64,000 bases of DNA from the NCBI RefSeq assembly GCF_002001125.1, contig NZ_MUNV01000012.1:124001-188000 (forward strand), read 5' to 3'. This DNA comes from Rhodanobacter sp. B04. GTDB lineage: Bacteria > Pseudomonadota > Gammaproteobacteria > Xanthomonadales > Rhodanobacteraceae. Shown in pieces: positions 44,893 to 53,847 of this stretch (the stretch's first letter is position 1; every line of letters begins with the position of its first letter). The notes under the pieces were generated by a model. It searched no databases. It was not told the origin of the DNA and saw only the letters and a program-made list of their open reading frames with translations. The translations under genes and the position numbers were made by a program.

Positions 44893-45092
44893 GTTTTCCC
44901 CTTGATGCCCCATGGAATGGCGACCCGAAGTTTGGCCCGCCGCGCTATCCGCTGTCCATGACAGTCCATGCCGCAGGGCAGCAATACATGCAGGCCCGCG
45001 TTTCGCCCATTCGGGCATGGGCCGTGCCGTCGACCGCAAACTGCAACATGCGCAAGGCAGCATGTCGCGTTCACCGCCATCCGGGTTGCCTC

Positions 45093-47069
45093 ATGAGCAC
45101 TGCGTTCCGCCGCCTGTCGCCCTTCCTGCTTGCCCTTGCCCTGCTGTCCGCGCTGCCTGGCACGCAGGCGGCCTCCGCCAGCACGGGGTCGAGGCCGCAC
45201 CGGGTGATCCTGTTCGTGTGGGACGGCATGCGGCCGGATGCGCTCAGCGCCGAGGACACGCCGAACCTGCTGGCGCTGGCACAGCGTGGCAGCCGCTTCG
45301 ATGACAACCATTCGACCTATCCCACCTTCACCATGGCGAACGCATCGAGCTTCGCCACCGGCGCCTTCCCCGGCCCGCTCGGTTTCTATGGCAACCGCTT
45401 CTGGGCACCGGGCGCCAGCGGTCTCAACGCCAAGGGTGCGGCTGCGGATTTCCGCGACCCGATCTACACCGAAGACTATGCGGTGCTGCGCGATCTGGAT
45501 GCACACTTCGAGCACGAGCTGCTGGAACTGCCCACGCTGTTCGCCGCCGCGCAGAAGGCCGGCCTGACCACGGCCGCGGTCGGCAAGTCCGGCCCCGCGT
45601 TCCTGCAGGACTACAGGCAAGGCGGCGTGATCCTCGACGAGAACACCGCGCTGCCGCTGGCCTTCGCCAAGGAACTGCAGCAGGCCGGTTATCCGTTGCC
45701 CGCGCATGCCGCCAACACCTATCCGGCCCGCCAGCTCAGCCTGCGCGAGGACAACGACTCGCCCACCGAGCAGGGCAAGATGGTGACGCTGAAGGATGGC
45801 GTCACCGCCGATGCCACCGCCGCCGCGGAGACCACGCCGGCACCGGCCAATGCCTGGATGATGAAGGTGTACCTCGACGTGATCCTGCCGAAGCACCGGC
45901 CCGATCTCAGCGTGGTGTGGCTGCGCAACCCGGACACCACCCAGCATCTGTACGGCGTCGGCTCGCCGGAATTCCATCTGGCGCTGCGCGCGCAGGACGA
46001 GCTGCTCGGCCAGTTGGAGGCCCGGCTGCAGCAACTCGGCATGGCGCAGGACACGGACATCATCGTGGTGTCCGACCACGGCCACAGCAACATCGCCGGC
46101 CCGCGCGACCTGTTTCCGCTGCGCCAGATCAACGATGGCCGCGTCGCCGGCATCGACAACGACTGGGGCTATTCCGTCTCCGGCGGCATCCGCCTGGCCG
46201 ACCAGCTCGCACAGGCCGGCTTCAGCGCATTCGACGGCAGCGGCTGCATGTACGTGCCGGTGATGAGCGGACTGCGCGCCGACGGCAGCCCGTTGCAGCC
46301 GACCCGCTACGACGATGACGGCCGCCTGTGCGGCAAGCCCGGCGCGTACACCACGCCCAGCTACCTTGTGCCGCAGACCCTGCCGAAGAACGCGCTGGTG
46401 ATCGCCTCCAACGGCGGCACCGAATACCTCTACCTGCCCGGACACGACGCGGCCCTGGTCAGGCGCACGGTGCGCTTCCTGCAGTCGCGCGAATACATCG
46501 GCGCGATCTTCGTGGCGAAACGCTACGGCGACATCCCCGGCACCTTGCCGGCGGAAAGCGTGCATCTGGAAAACGCCGCGCGCGGGCCGGACATCATCAT
46601 CAGCTACGCCTGGGATGCCGACGCGGTGATCCAGGGTTTCCGCGGCACCGAATACGCCAGCCAGGCGAACGAGCGCGGCGAGCACGGCAGCTTCAGCCCG
46701 ATCGATGTGCACAACACCCTGCTCGCCGCCGGCCCCGGCTTCCAGCAGGGCTTCCACGATCCGCTACCCAGCGGCAATGTCGACGTCGCCCCCACCATCG
46801 CCGCCCTGCTCGGACTGTCGCTGCCGAAGGCGCAGGGTCGCGCACTGCACGAGGCACTGACCGGCGCCTTGATGCGCCCGCTGTCCGGCTATCGGGTGAA
46901 AGCGGCCGTGTTGCAGCCGAAACAGCCGGCCACGGGGTTGTCCATGCAACGCATCGACGGCAGCCCGCTGAACACCACCCACTTCGACTTCGCCGTGAAG
47001 CTCAAGCAGCTCAGCACCGACGGCAAGAGCTGGACCTACTTCGACCAGGCGGGGCCGGAGCGGCATTGA
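45093..47069 (+). CDS. Exported alkaline phosphatase superfamily (ENPP-type) phosphodiesterase, long form
   Basis: A 658-residue exported enzyme with signal peptide (1-27). Catalytic landmarks are ILFVWDGMRPDAL (metal Asp), the stretch DDNHSTYPTFTMANASSFAT (nucleophile Thr in TYPTFT), WLRNPDTTQHLYG and IIVVSDHGHSNI (metal Asp/His). It is about 200 residues longer than its neighbour at 39728-41074 because of inserts near 130-200 and 340-450 and a C-terminal extension of about 60 residues, so the two are not recent duplicates. It is divergent from TonB receptor 2 and shares its 200-bp promoter region. A phosphodiester-scavenging role is inferred. Confidence 0.87.
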   Translation: MSTAFRRLSPFLLALALLSALPGTQAASASTGSRPHRVILFVWDGMRPDALSAEDTPNLLALAQRGSRFDDNHSTYPTFTMANASSFATGAFPGPLGFYGNRFWAPGASGLNAKGAAADFRDPIYTEDYAVLRDLDAHFEHELLELPTLFAAAQKAGLTTAAVGKSGPAFLQDYRQGGVILDENTALPLAFAKELQQAGYPLPAHAANTYPARQLSLREDNDSPTEQGKMVTLKDGVTADATAAAETTPAPANAWMMKVYLDVILPKHRPDLSVVWLRNPDTTQHLYGVGSPEFHLALRAQDELLGQLEARLQQLGMAQDTDIIVVSDHGHSNIAGPRDLFPLRQINDGRVAGIDNDWGYSVSGGIRLADQLAQAGFSAFDGSGCMYVPVMSGLRADGSPLQPTRYDDDGRLCGKPGAYTTPSYLVPQTLPKNALVIASNGGTEYLYLPGHDAALVRRTVRFLQSREYIGAIFVAKRYGDIPGTLPAESVHLENAARGPDIIISYAWDADAVIQGFRGTEYASQANERGEHGSFSPIDVHNTLLAAGPGFQQGFHDPLPSGNVDVAPTIAALLGLSLPKAQGRALHEALTGALMRPLSGYRVKAAVLQPKQPATGLSMQRIDGSPLNTTHFDFAVKLKQLSTDGKSWTYFDQAGPERH

Positions 47070-47190
47070 GCGCGGATCGAACCGCAGCGATCGGTTGCAT
47101 CCGCCAAAAAAGGACATGGCCGAACTTCGCGCAAGCAATAGCCCGCCGATGACGGTCATCGAGCACACGACGTACCGCTCGTGTGCAACA

Positions 47191-49167
47191 TCACTGCGCC
47201 ACGAATCCTATCCTGGCGTGACTGCCATCGCAGAACGGCTTGTTCTGGCTGGCGCCGCAGCGGCACAGGAACGTGCCCGTGGTCCGCGCCACCATGCGGC
47301 CGGTGCCGCTGGTGATCTCTAGGTTGCCGCGCACCTTCAACGGGCCATTGGCCTGTGGCTCGACGTGCAGCGGCCCATCGCGCACGGGCAGCGCATCGGT
47401 CGACGTTCCCGTCGGCGGTTCGCCGGTGGCGGTGAAGTGGACGTCATGGTGCGAGCCGTCGCAGAACGGCTTGTTCTTAGATGCCCCGCAGCGGCACAGC
47501 GTGGCGCGATATCCCGCCGGCGCGCCGTTCAGATGCAGATCGCCGCGAAACGCGTACGGGCCGGCCTCACGCGTGGCCGCGAGGTTCACCGGCGGCGCGG
47601 CCTCATCGGGACGGCCATCGCGCCGCTTGTAGCGGATCGCACCGGAGGGACAGGCATGGGCGATGTCCACCAGCCGCTCCGCATCCATCGTGTCGGGATG
47701 GATCCACGGGCCTTGCACGTTGGCGAGGAACACGGTGGGCGCACCGGTCACGCAGAAGCGCGCATGGATGCAGCGCTTCGATTCGAACAGCAAGGTCAGC
47801 TTTTCACCCTCGACCTGTTCGATGCCATCGTGCTCGGATGCCGGTGATGCAGTTTGTGTGGCGGGCGTGACTTCAGGCAACGCCTGAGACGCGGCCGATG
47901 GCGCCGGCCTGGACAGATCGAAACCCTGCATCGCGTCTTGCGCAAGCCGGGAGAGGAGCGACGCCGCAGCCGCGGTGCGCGCATCGCCGGCTTCGTTCAG
48001 GCGCGCGGCCGCACCCGCGAGTTGCTGCATCCGCTCGCGGAAAAAGCGACGCGCACCCGGGCCGGGCGGCAACGCCGAGGCGTCGCGCAAGGTAATGAAC
48101 GACACCCCCGCATGGCACGCCGGATTCGACGGGCCCGCCGGCAGTCGCGCGGCGCGCTCGGCCAGCGGCGCCAAGGCGTGCATCAGGCCGATCGACAGGT
48201 CCAGCGCCAGCATCTTGTCCGGATCCGGCGTCGGCACGGCGTAGCTATAGGCGAGCAGGCGCTGCATCAGGCCATAGGCGCTGTTGGCCAGATCGACCGT
48301 CGCGATGGCGTGGGCATCCTCGATCCACACGCGGCCTTCCGGGCGCGGCGGCCGCCGCAGCACCGGGTTGGTGGCTGCGGGAAACGCCGGCACGAAGGAC
48401 GGATCGGCGGCGAGCAAGGCTTGGTATTCGGCGCGTATCCGCGCGAATTTCTGGTAGTGCGAGTCCTCGCTGTTCTGCTGCGCGCCTTCGCCCTGGGTGA
48501 TGATCGCGTTGAAGGCGATCAGCGCGGTCTTCAGGCAGATCACGCGCTTGGCGCCGGGAAGCGACACGTCGGCGCCGGACAACTGCAACGCAGGGTCACC
48601 GCACAACGCAGCGGCCTCGCCGTGCGCTTCGACCAGTTTGCACAGACCTTCGCTCAGCTTCTGGTAGAACACCCCGACGGTGTCGTAATCCAGTCCCATC
48701 GGAGTGAGACGAGGGCCGTCGACACCGCGCACGAAGACGCGTTCGGGTGCGAAGCCTGCACCATCCGGCTCGGTGGAATCGGCAGGCCGTTCCAGGTAGA
48801 TGAAATGCTGCAGCGTGGCCGCGTTGAAAGGCGCCAGCTTCACCACCACGCCGGCCGGCAGGTAGCCGGGATCGAGCGGAAAGTTCGATCGCCCGATGCG
48901 TGGCGCGCCGCCGAGCGCCACGGTGATGTTCCACACCGAAGCCAGGTGCCCCATCTCCTCCGTGGCGATCTGCAGGATGGTGCGCCGCCAGCGCGTCACG
49001 GCATCGAGCTGTTCCGCCGTCAGGCCTTCCTCCACCGACGCCTTCAGCGAGAAGGCGGCATACAGATAAGTGCACATGAGGCAATGCTCGAGCTCCGCCG
49101 CCTCGTACAGCGCATGCAACGCCTGTTCGCGACTTGGCGTCACATCGATCGGGTTGTAGCTGGCCAT
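47191..49167 (-). CDS. Fusion protein: ferritin-like domain, divergent ferredoxin-like domain and two CDGSH iron-sulphur domains
   Basis: A 658-residue, probably cytosolic protein. Residues 1-320 are a ferritin-like domain of the VioB/polyketide-associated type, with candidate metal motifs ELEH (25-28) and EEMGH (70-74). About 320-460 is helical. About 470-535 is a divergent 4Fe-4S mono-cluster domain (RCIHARFC, later HACPSGAIRY). Two CDGSH zinc-finger-like [2Fe-2S] domains follow, CRCGASKNKPFCDGSH at 558-573 and CRCGASQNKPFCDGSH at 635-650. GGGGAG gives a strong ribosome site for 49167. All three modules handle iron or redox, so roles in iron-sulphur or electron transfer, or in an oxidation on the ferritin fold, are plausible; no substrate is evident. 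Confidence 0.85.
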   Translation of the reverse strand: MASYNPIDVTPSREQALHALYEAAELEHCLMCTYLYAAFSLKASVEEGLTAEQLDAVTRWRRTILQIATEEMGHLASVWNITVALGGAPRIGRSNFPLDPGYLPAGVVVKLAPFNAATLQHFIYLERPADSTEPDGAGFAPERVFVRGVDGPRLTPMGLDYDTVGVFYQKLSEGLCKLVEAHGEAAALCGDPALQLSGADVSLPGAKRVICLKTALIAFNAIITQGEGAQQNSEDSHYQKFARIRAEYQALLAADPSFVPAFPAATNPVLRRPPRPEGRVWIEDAHAIATVDLANSAYGLMQRLLAYSYAVPTPDPDKMLALDLSIGLMHALAPLAERAARLPAGPSNPACHAGVSFITLRDASALPPGPGARRFFRERMQQLAGAAARLNEAGDARTAAAASLLSRLAQDAMQGFDLSRPAPSAASQALPEVTPATQTASPASEHDGIEQVEGEKLTLLFESKRCIHARFCVTGAPTVFLANVQGPWIHPDTMDAERLVDIAHACPSGAIRYKRRDGRPDEAAPPVNLAATREAGPYAFRGDLHLNGAPAGYRATLCRCGASKNKPFCDGSHHDVHFTATGEPPTGTSTDALPVRDGPLHVEPQANGPLKVRGNLEITSGTGRMVARTTGTFLCRCGASQNKPFCDGSHARIGFVAQ

Positions 49168-49460
49168 GACGGGCTCCCCGGACAGGCAGTTTCGAGAAGA
49201 GACTGAAAATACACCGCTTGAGCAGGATAACCGCAGGCATGTCTCAGGCTGGGAGCCATGTTCGCCGCGGCTCGATGGCAAATGTCCGCTGTCCGCGCCT
49301 GTCCGGACAACAGCGACACCGTCCGCGGACAGATGTGTTACGCCGAGTAGCGATGAGCGAAATGGCTTGGGAATGCGGCCTGCCGTGGATTCGAAGCATT
49401 GGCACGGGCCTTGCTACATACCTGGTGAAAGCTTCCTGACTTCACTCGCGGAGATCCCTC

Positions 49461-49616
49461 ATGAAATTCGAAACCCTGATGCTGCAGACCCTGTTCACCG
49501 CCTGCCTGCTGATCTGCCTGCTGACCCTGGGCGCGATGCTCACGACACAGGTGCCGGTGTCGAGCATTGCAACGAGTCACGCTCCCGTTGCAGCAGTGGC
49601 GAGCTCGGCCAGTTGA
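49461..49616 (+). CDS. Small single-helix membrane protein
   Basis: A 51-residue open frame with GGAG eight bases before its ATG. Residues 7-28 (MLQTLFTACLLICLLTLGAM) are one hydrophobic helix containing two cysteines, followed by a short Ser/Ala/Val-rich tail. Codon use has the strong G/C third-position bias of the surrounding genes. Its function is unknown. It stands alone between two minus-strand genes, and the 293-bp stretch upstream (49168-49460) carries promoters but nothing else that I recognise. Confidence 0.5.
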   Translation: MKFETLMLQTLFTACLLICLLTLGAMLTTQVPVSSIATSHAPVAAVASSAS

Positions 49617-49713
49617 ATCATCGACCGGTTAAGGCGGTCGCCAAAAGCGGATGTTCAAGGCTTGGGTTTCACCCTCGCTCTAACTGCAGTTGACCGTTTT
49701 TAGAAATCGTCCG

Positions 49714-50313
49714 TTACATCCTTGGCGCATGCTCGATTGACCATGCCAGCCACACGAGATTAAAAATCGCCAAGCCTATGTAGCTGGCAACGTTGGCGCG
49801 AAATACTGCTGCCCTTACTTGCGGTGCCGGAAACCTTCGTTCAATGCGAGCCACTATCGGTGCTTCGATAAAATATGACGCGAAAAAAAATGGAACGAGA
49901 AGAACGAGCGATGCCGCCAGAACCATCCAATACAACTCTCGTTCGTATGGAATGAGCCATGGCGCCTGCCATGTCACCGCGAGGAATTTCTGCAGAGGTG
50001 TGGCCAAGCCGTGTGCAGATCCACCGTCCGTGACAAGCTCCAGAATTACCAACGCAACCCAAGTCAAGGGAATCCCGATAATTGTAGAAACCACATTGGC
50101 GATCGCCGCGGATTTTGCCAGTGGAATGGCTCGCGCCTTAAGAGTTCGCGCAAGCACTACGGTCTCTAATAGGACGATTGGTACAAGAGCCACAACCATG
50201 GCAGGAAAGGTCACGAACAGCATTGGAACACCGGCATCTGCACTTGCAGCGACCGCAAAAAAGCTCACTGAAGCAGCGGCTGCAAGTAAGCGCGCAACGC
50301 GAATCTTCTGCAT
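49714..50313 (-). CDS. Hypothetical four-helix inner-membrane protein
   Basis: A 199-residue protein with a signal-peptide-like first helix (1-25, LLAAAASVSFFAVAASADA) and three or four further membrane helices (about 27-50, 62-92, 120-145, 170-195). Between helices lies TLKARAIPLAKSAAIANVVST. I recognise this as a recurring proteobacterial membrane protein of unknown function, not a named family. Its base composition is lower in G+C than the neighbours and codon use is less biased, which hints at transfer. An upstream extension to 50466 is unlikely because it would run through the strong hairpin at 50379-50420. Confidence 0.7.
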   Translation of the reverse strand: MQKIRVARLLAAAASVSFFAVAASADAGVPMLFVTFPAMVVALVPIVLLETVVLARTLKARAIPLAKSAAIANVVSTIIGIPLTWVALVILELVTDGGSAHGLATPLQKFLAVTWQAPWLIPYERELYWMVLAASLVLLVPFFFASYFIEAPIVARIERRFPAPQVRAAVFRANVASYIGLAIFNLVWLAWSIEHAPRM

Positions 50314-50378
50314 AATGGCGAAACCTTGATGAATGACGGATACGGCGATAGTCCCCATATTCAGCAGGAGAATCGACA

Positions 50379-50420
50379 TCAGCAGCGCTGGACCATCAAT
50401 GCATGGACCAGCGCTGCTGA
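50379..50420. terminator. Long hairpin after the SPFH gene
   Basis: TCAGCAGCGCTGGACCAT (50379-50396) and ATGGACCAGCGCTGCTGA (50403-50420) form an 18-bp stem with one mismatch and a six-base loop, directly downstream of the SPFH stop on the minus strand. There is no T-run. It probably ends or protects the SPFH transcript. Confidence 0.6.
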
Positions 50421-50434
50421 CGTTGACGCCGCGC

Positions 50435-51349
50435 CTACTTCGCGGCATCTCCAGCGTGCAGATCAATCATCGGTATGGATCCCGCTCCCACGACCTGGGG
50501 CAGGATGCCGTTCCAGCGCTGCATGCCGTAGAAATGCACGTAGTCCGGATTGGACTTGAGCGCGTTGCCCACGGAGGCGATCGCCTTGGCTTGCGCATCG
50601 GCCTGCAGGACGATGGCCTGGGCCTCGCCATTTGCACGTTCAACCGCGGCCTGGGCTTCGGCCGCTGCCGTCACGGTCTTCTGCTGGCCCTCGAATTTCT
50701 TTTGCGCGACGGTGTTTTCCGCCTGCACCGCGAGGTTCTTGGCACGCACCGCTTCCTCGATCGACTGATCGAACACGGGCGAGTAGTGGATGCCGGTCAG
50801 CTGTACGTCGATCGTATCCACGTTGAACAGCCGCCGCAGCGCCTCGCTGATGTCCTTTCGCATCTGCAGGGTAATCTGCGCGCGCTGGTCGGAGATGGTC
50901 AGGGTGTTGTACTGGGCAAACGCGGCGAGGGCGCGATCCCGCACGACCGGAAGAATCGTGCCGTCGATATCGAAGTTGCCCGCCCGGCCGACGTGGTAGA
51001 GCAGGTTCATCACGGCCGCGCTGGGAATCTGGTAGATGATGCTGACGTCGATGGTGACTTTCTGGTTGTCATTGGTATAGACGTCCAGCGAGTTGAGCGT
51101 ATAGACCGAACGACTGGTCTGGATGCGGTCGACATTCTCGAAGAACGGGACCTTGAAATGCATGCCGGTGGTAAGTGGCGCCGTCGTCATCGGCGTGCCG
51201 CCCAGCCAGCGCGTGCCGGCTTCCTCACTGGGCGAGATCACGAAAACACTGTTCAGGAGCAAGACAACGATAGCAAGGGCAGCAACGATCTTCCCGGTGC
51301 GCAGGCCTCCTGCAAGGCCTGCGCTGCCGCCCAGTAGCAAATTCTTCAT
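50435..51349 (-). CDS. SPFH/band-7 (prohibitin-like) membrane protein
   Basis: A 304-residue membrane-anchored scaffold protein. A single N-terminal helix (about 20-38, IVAALAIVVLLLNSVFVI) is followed by the SPFH domain (about 40-210: FVISPSEEAGTRWLGG, TNDNQKVTIDVSIIYQIP, VVRDRALAAFAQYN) and a coiled coil rich in Ala/Glu/Gln (QKKFEGQQKTVTAAAEAQAA), then a short C-terminal region. This is the HflK/prohibitin topology, with the SPFH domain in the periplasm. No HflC partner or NfeD gene is next to it. GGGGAT supports the start at 51349. It may form membrane microdomains or restrain proteases; the partner is unknown. Confidence 0.88.
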   Translation of the reverse strand: MKNLLLGGSAGLAGGLRTGKIVAALAIVVLLLNSVFVISPSEEAGTRWLGGTPMTTAPLTTGMHFKVPFFENVDRIQTSRSVYTLNSLDVYTNDNQKVTIDVSIIYQIPSAAVMNLLYHVGRAGNFDIDGTILPVVRDRALAAFAQYNTLTISDQRAQITLQMRKDISEALRRLFNVDTIDVQLTGIHYSPVFDQSIEEAVRAKNLAVQAENTVAQKKFEGQQKTVTAAAEAQAAVERANGEAQAIVLQADAQAKAIASVGNALKSNPDYVHFYGMQRWNGILPQVVGAGSIPMIDLHAGDAAK

Positions 51350-51610
51350 GTGATCCCCATGGCGCATGGTGTGATGTGGCGATTGCAACCTGGTTCGGCT
51401 GGCCGTGAACCGCGACAGCATGCTTGGATGAGGCCGCCGGACACAAGATGCCGTTGCCGGCGTGACGGCAAATCCTGCCGCGCGCCCTGCCATGCGAAGA
51501 AACCCGCATCGTCATCGAGTCGGCACGGCTGGAGTCGCCTTGCGCTGGCACGCAGGCGTTCGCCGGGATCGTTCAAGCAACCGGTCCGGCGGAGAAAACC
51601 GCCACATCCC

Positions 51611-51898
51611 TCAGCGCGAAGCTGACCGCGCGCAACCCGCGCCGTACAGGTCGTGATAGACCTGACTGACACGCTCTTCCAGCTCGCCGCCCTGACGCGC
51701 CGTATTGAAGGCATCGTTGAGCAGTTTTTCGGCGTGGCGAAGATTGCGCAGGAACCGCTTGGTGTCGTTCGAGAGGCCCAGATCGGCCATCTTCTGTTCC
51801 AGGTTTGCATCGTTGGCGGCAGTGAGTGCCTGCTGATTCTTCGCTGTGACTTCGGAGGGCATGGGCATGTCGGTGGTGATGTCGTTCATGACAGCCAT
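51611..51898 (-). CDS. Small helical hypothetical protein
   Basis: A 95-residue frame (92 if started at 51889) with biased codon use, in the same direction as the SPFH gene 261 bases further on. It predicts as mostly helical and charged: NDANLEQKMADLGLSNDTKR, then LRHAEKLLNDAFNTARQ and ELEERVSQVYHDLYG. No signal or membrane segment is seen and no family is recognised. A weak ribosome site lowers confidence. The gap 51350-51610 shows nothing else that I recognise. Confidence 0.5.
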   Translation of the reverse strand: MAVMNDITTDMPMPSEVTAKNQQALTAANDANLEQKMADLGLSNDTKRFLRNLRHAEKLLNDAFNTARQGGELEERVSQVYHDLYGAGCARSASR

Positions 51899-52071
51899 CA
51901 AGCAAGACACTTGCCAGCACGAACCTGAACGCGACGACGGCCTGATCCGCAAGACCCTGCAGCAGCAATGCGTCCGCGTGCCGCGTAAATACCCATTGCG
52001 GCAAGAGATGCCTGCATCCAGGCGTGAAGCCGTCGTGCGATCTTTCGATCCGGCCGGAGCCGGATGACGAC

Positions 52072-52106
52072 AAAAACTGCCGCTGCCTGACACTTGCGTG
52101 TCAGGC
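52072..52106 (-). terminator. Rho-independent terminator after the LtaS-like gene
   Basis: On the minus strand GCCTGACAC-GCAA-GTGTCAGGC (9-bp perfect stem, GNRA-type loop) is followed by a short spacer and TTTTT (52072-52076 on the plus strand reads AAAAA). It lies 35 bases beyond the stop of the sulfatase-fold gene at 52141. Confidence 0.7.
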
Positions 52107-52140
52107 GGGCTTCCCTGCCGTCGATGCAACCGTGCGCCGA

Positions 52141-53847
52141 TCACTGATACACATGCAGCCGCCCGAAGGTCCAGGCGTGGTAGGAGTCGATCAGGCCAGG
52201 TATCGCGCAGTCGTCGTAGAGGCCGTTGCAGCGCGTGCGCAATTCGGTCTCCGCGGAAAAGTACGGATCCTTCGGCAGGCCGGCGGCCTGCAGCACCATG
52301 CTGGGCAGGAAGGCGATGTCGAGCATCGGGTAGCTCGGCAGCGGCGGGCCGGCGAAGTTGCTCTTGATCATGTAGTAGGTGAGGTAATCGCGGTATGGCT
52401 GCAGCGGTTGCGGCAACGTGCGCTGCAGGCCGCGGATCAATCCGTCGAACGACGGCTGGTGGTCGCCGAAATGCACCAGCACGGTCGGCTGTTCGCGGTC
52501 GAGGAAGTCGCGCTCCAGCCCGCTCATCGCCACATCCGAATCGTGCAGGCGCGACAGGTAGGTATCGAAGTTGAGCGCCGGGGTGGCCTTCAGGCCGTGC
52601 AGCAGGTTCTGGAACGGCAGCGGCAGGGTCGACATCGGATCGTCGTGCGGGCCGTGCTGGTTGATCGTCAGGATCATCACGAACACCGGCTGGCCCGGCT
52701 TCTTGACCTTGTCGTAGACGCGCTTGGCCGCGTCGAACATCTGCTTGTCGGTCTCCTCCCACTCTTCCAGGCCGAGTTCGTTGACGTCGTACAGATGATC
52801 GAAGCCGTACGCCGCGTACGCGTTGCGGCCGTTGATGAAGGCGCCATCGGTCGGGTAGATCGCGATGGTGAGGTAGCCGAGCCGGCGCAGTTGCAGTGCC
52901 AGCGCATCATGCACGTGCGGCGCCAGCACGAACGGCGCGTACATGCCGCCGGGGCCGAAGATGTCCTGCGGCATACCGGTCAGCGTGGCGAACTCGCTGA
53001 CCCAGGTGCCGCCGCCGAAGGTATGCGTGCGCAGCACGCCGGTGCCGCGGGTGCGCGCATCGGCCTGGAACATCGCCAGCCGGCAGGCCGGCACGGTGCA
53101 CACGGTGTAGTTGGACGGATCGAAGGTGCTTTCCTCCAGCACCTGCACGATGTCCGGATACGGCGGGGCGGCGCCCGGCTCGCCCGCGGCGGTCGATCCC
53201 CACTGCTGTTCGGCGACGGCGTCGCTCGACATCGCCGGCATCGTCACCGCGGAGTCGCGGAAATTGACGAAGAAGTTGGTCAGCTGCGCGTCGTCGGACA
53301 GCTTCTCCCACACATTGCGCGAATGCACCTGTGCGAACGGGCCCGTAGGCAACATGCACAACCAGAAGGCGAACACGCCAAGCACGATGCCGCCCGCGCG
53401 CATGCCCAGCGCCGGCCAGCGCCGCAAGCCGACCAGCACACGCCAGTCCCAGCGCCATACCAGGTACAGCAGCGGCGGCACCACCACGCAGATGCCGATG
53501 CCCAGCGCGTACAGATGCGGATAATGTTTCAGCGTATCGACCAGGCTGGTGCTGGCGTAATAGATGAAGTCCGATGGCATCAGCTGCGATTCGAGATAAC
53601 GCTGCTTCAACTCCGAGATGAAGCGCAGCGCCACGAACAACCCGCCGCCGACCACCAGCGCCGTGGCCACCCGCGCGAACACGAACAGCAGCACGATCAC
53701 CGTGGACAGCATCAGGCCCGCGATGAATACGCGCTGCATCGGCTCGGGTTCGCGCAGCGCGGTCAGCACAAGGCAGCCGGCAAAAAGCACCAGCGCACCC
53801 AGCGACATCGCACGGGCGCGTGTGACATACGAAGAGATTCGACGCAT
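52141..53847 (-). CDS. LtaS/OpgB-like sulfatase-fold membrane transferase
   Basis: A 568-residue inner-membrane protein with five N-terminal helices (about 15-34, 39-55, 57-75, 108-130, 150-168) and a periplasmic alkaline-phosphatase/sulfatase domain (about 225-520). Metal and nucleophile motifs of the LTA-synthase group are visible: VQVLEESTFDPS (first metal Glu), GGGTWVSEFATLTG (nucleophile Thr), TINQHGPHD and VLVHFGDHQPSFDG (Asp-His). In Gram-negative bacteria such proteins transfer phosphoglycerol or phosphoethanolamine to glucans, LPS or other envelope glycans. The acceptor is unknown. It has its own terminator and is divergent from cpdB. Confidence 0.86.
   Translation of the reverse strand: MRRISSYVTRARAMSLGALVLFAGCLVLTALREPEPMQRVFIAGLMLSTVIVLLFVFARVATALVVGGGLFVALRFISELKQRYLESQLMPSDFIYYASTSLVDTLKHYPHLYALGIGICVVVPPLLYLVWRWDWRVLVGLRRWPALGMRAGGIVLGVFAFWLCMLPTGPFAQVHSRNVWEKLSDDAQLTNFFVNFRDSAVTMPAMSSDAVAEQQWGSTAAGEPGAAPPYPDIVQVLEESTFDPSNYTVCTVPACRLAMFQADARTRGTGVLRTHTFGGGTWVSEFATLTGMPQDIFGPGGMYAPFVLAPHVHDALALQLRRLGYLTIAIYPTDGAFINGRNAYAAYGFDHLYDVNELGLEEWEETDKQMFDAAKRVYDKVKKPGQPVFVMILTINQHGPHDDPMSTLPLPFQNLLHGLKATPALNFDTYLSRLHDSDVAMSGLERDFLDREQPTVLVHFGDHQPSFDGLIRGLQRTLPQPLQPYRDYLTYYMIKSNFAGPPLPSYPMLDIAFLPSMVLQAAGLPKDPYFSAETELRTRCNGLYDDCAIPGLIDSYHAWTFGRLHVYQ

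Noticed and set aside
44952..44964. Possible Pho box (CTGTC-CAT-GACAG) between TonB receptor 2 and the divergent phosphodiesterase gene
   Set aside because: Only one CTGTCAT half-site is convincing and the second repeat at the required spacing is missing; not reported as a PhoB site.
47072..47104. Imperfect hairpin GCGGATCGAACC/GGTTGCATCCGC between convergent genes as an intrinsic terminator
   Set aside because: The stem has an internal mismatch loop and the adjacent A-run is on the wrong side for the minus-strand gene and reads as A, not T, for the plus-strand gene.
50314..50466. N-terminal extension of the four-helix membrane protein to 50466
   Set aside because: It passes through a strong 18-bp hairpin and overlaps the end of the SPFH gene; 50313 begins a normal leader helix.
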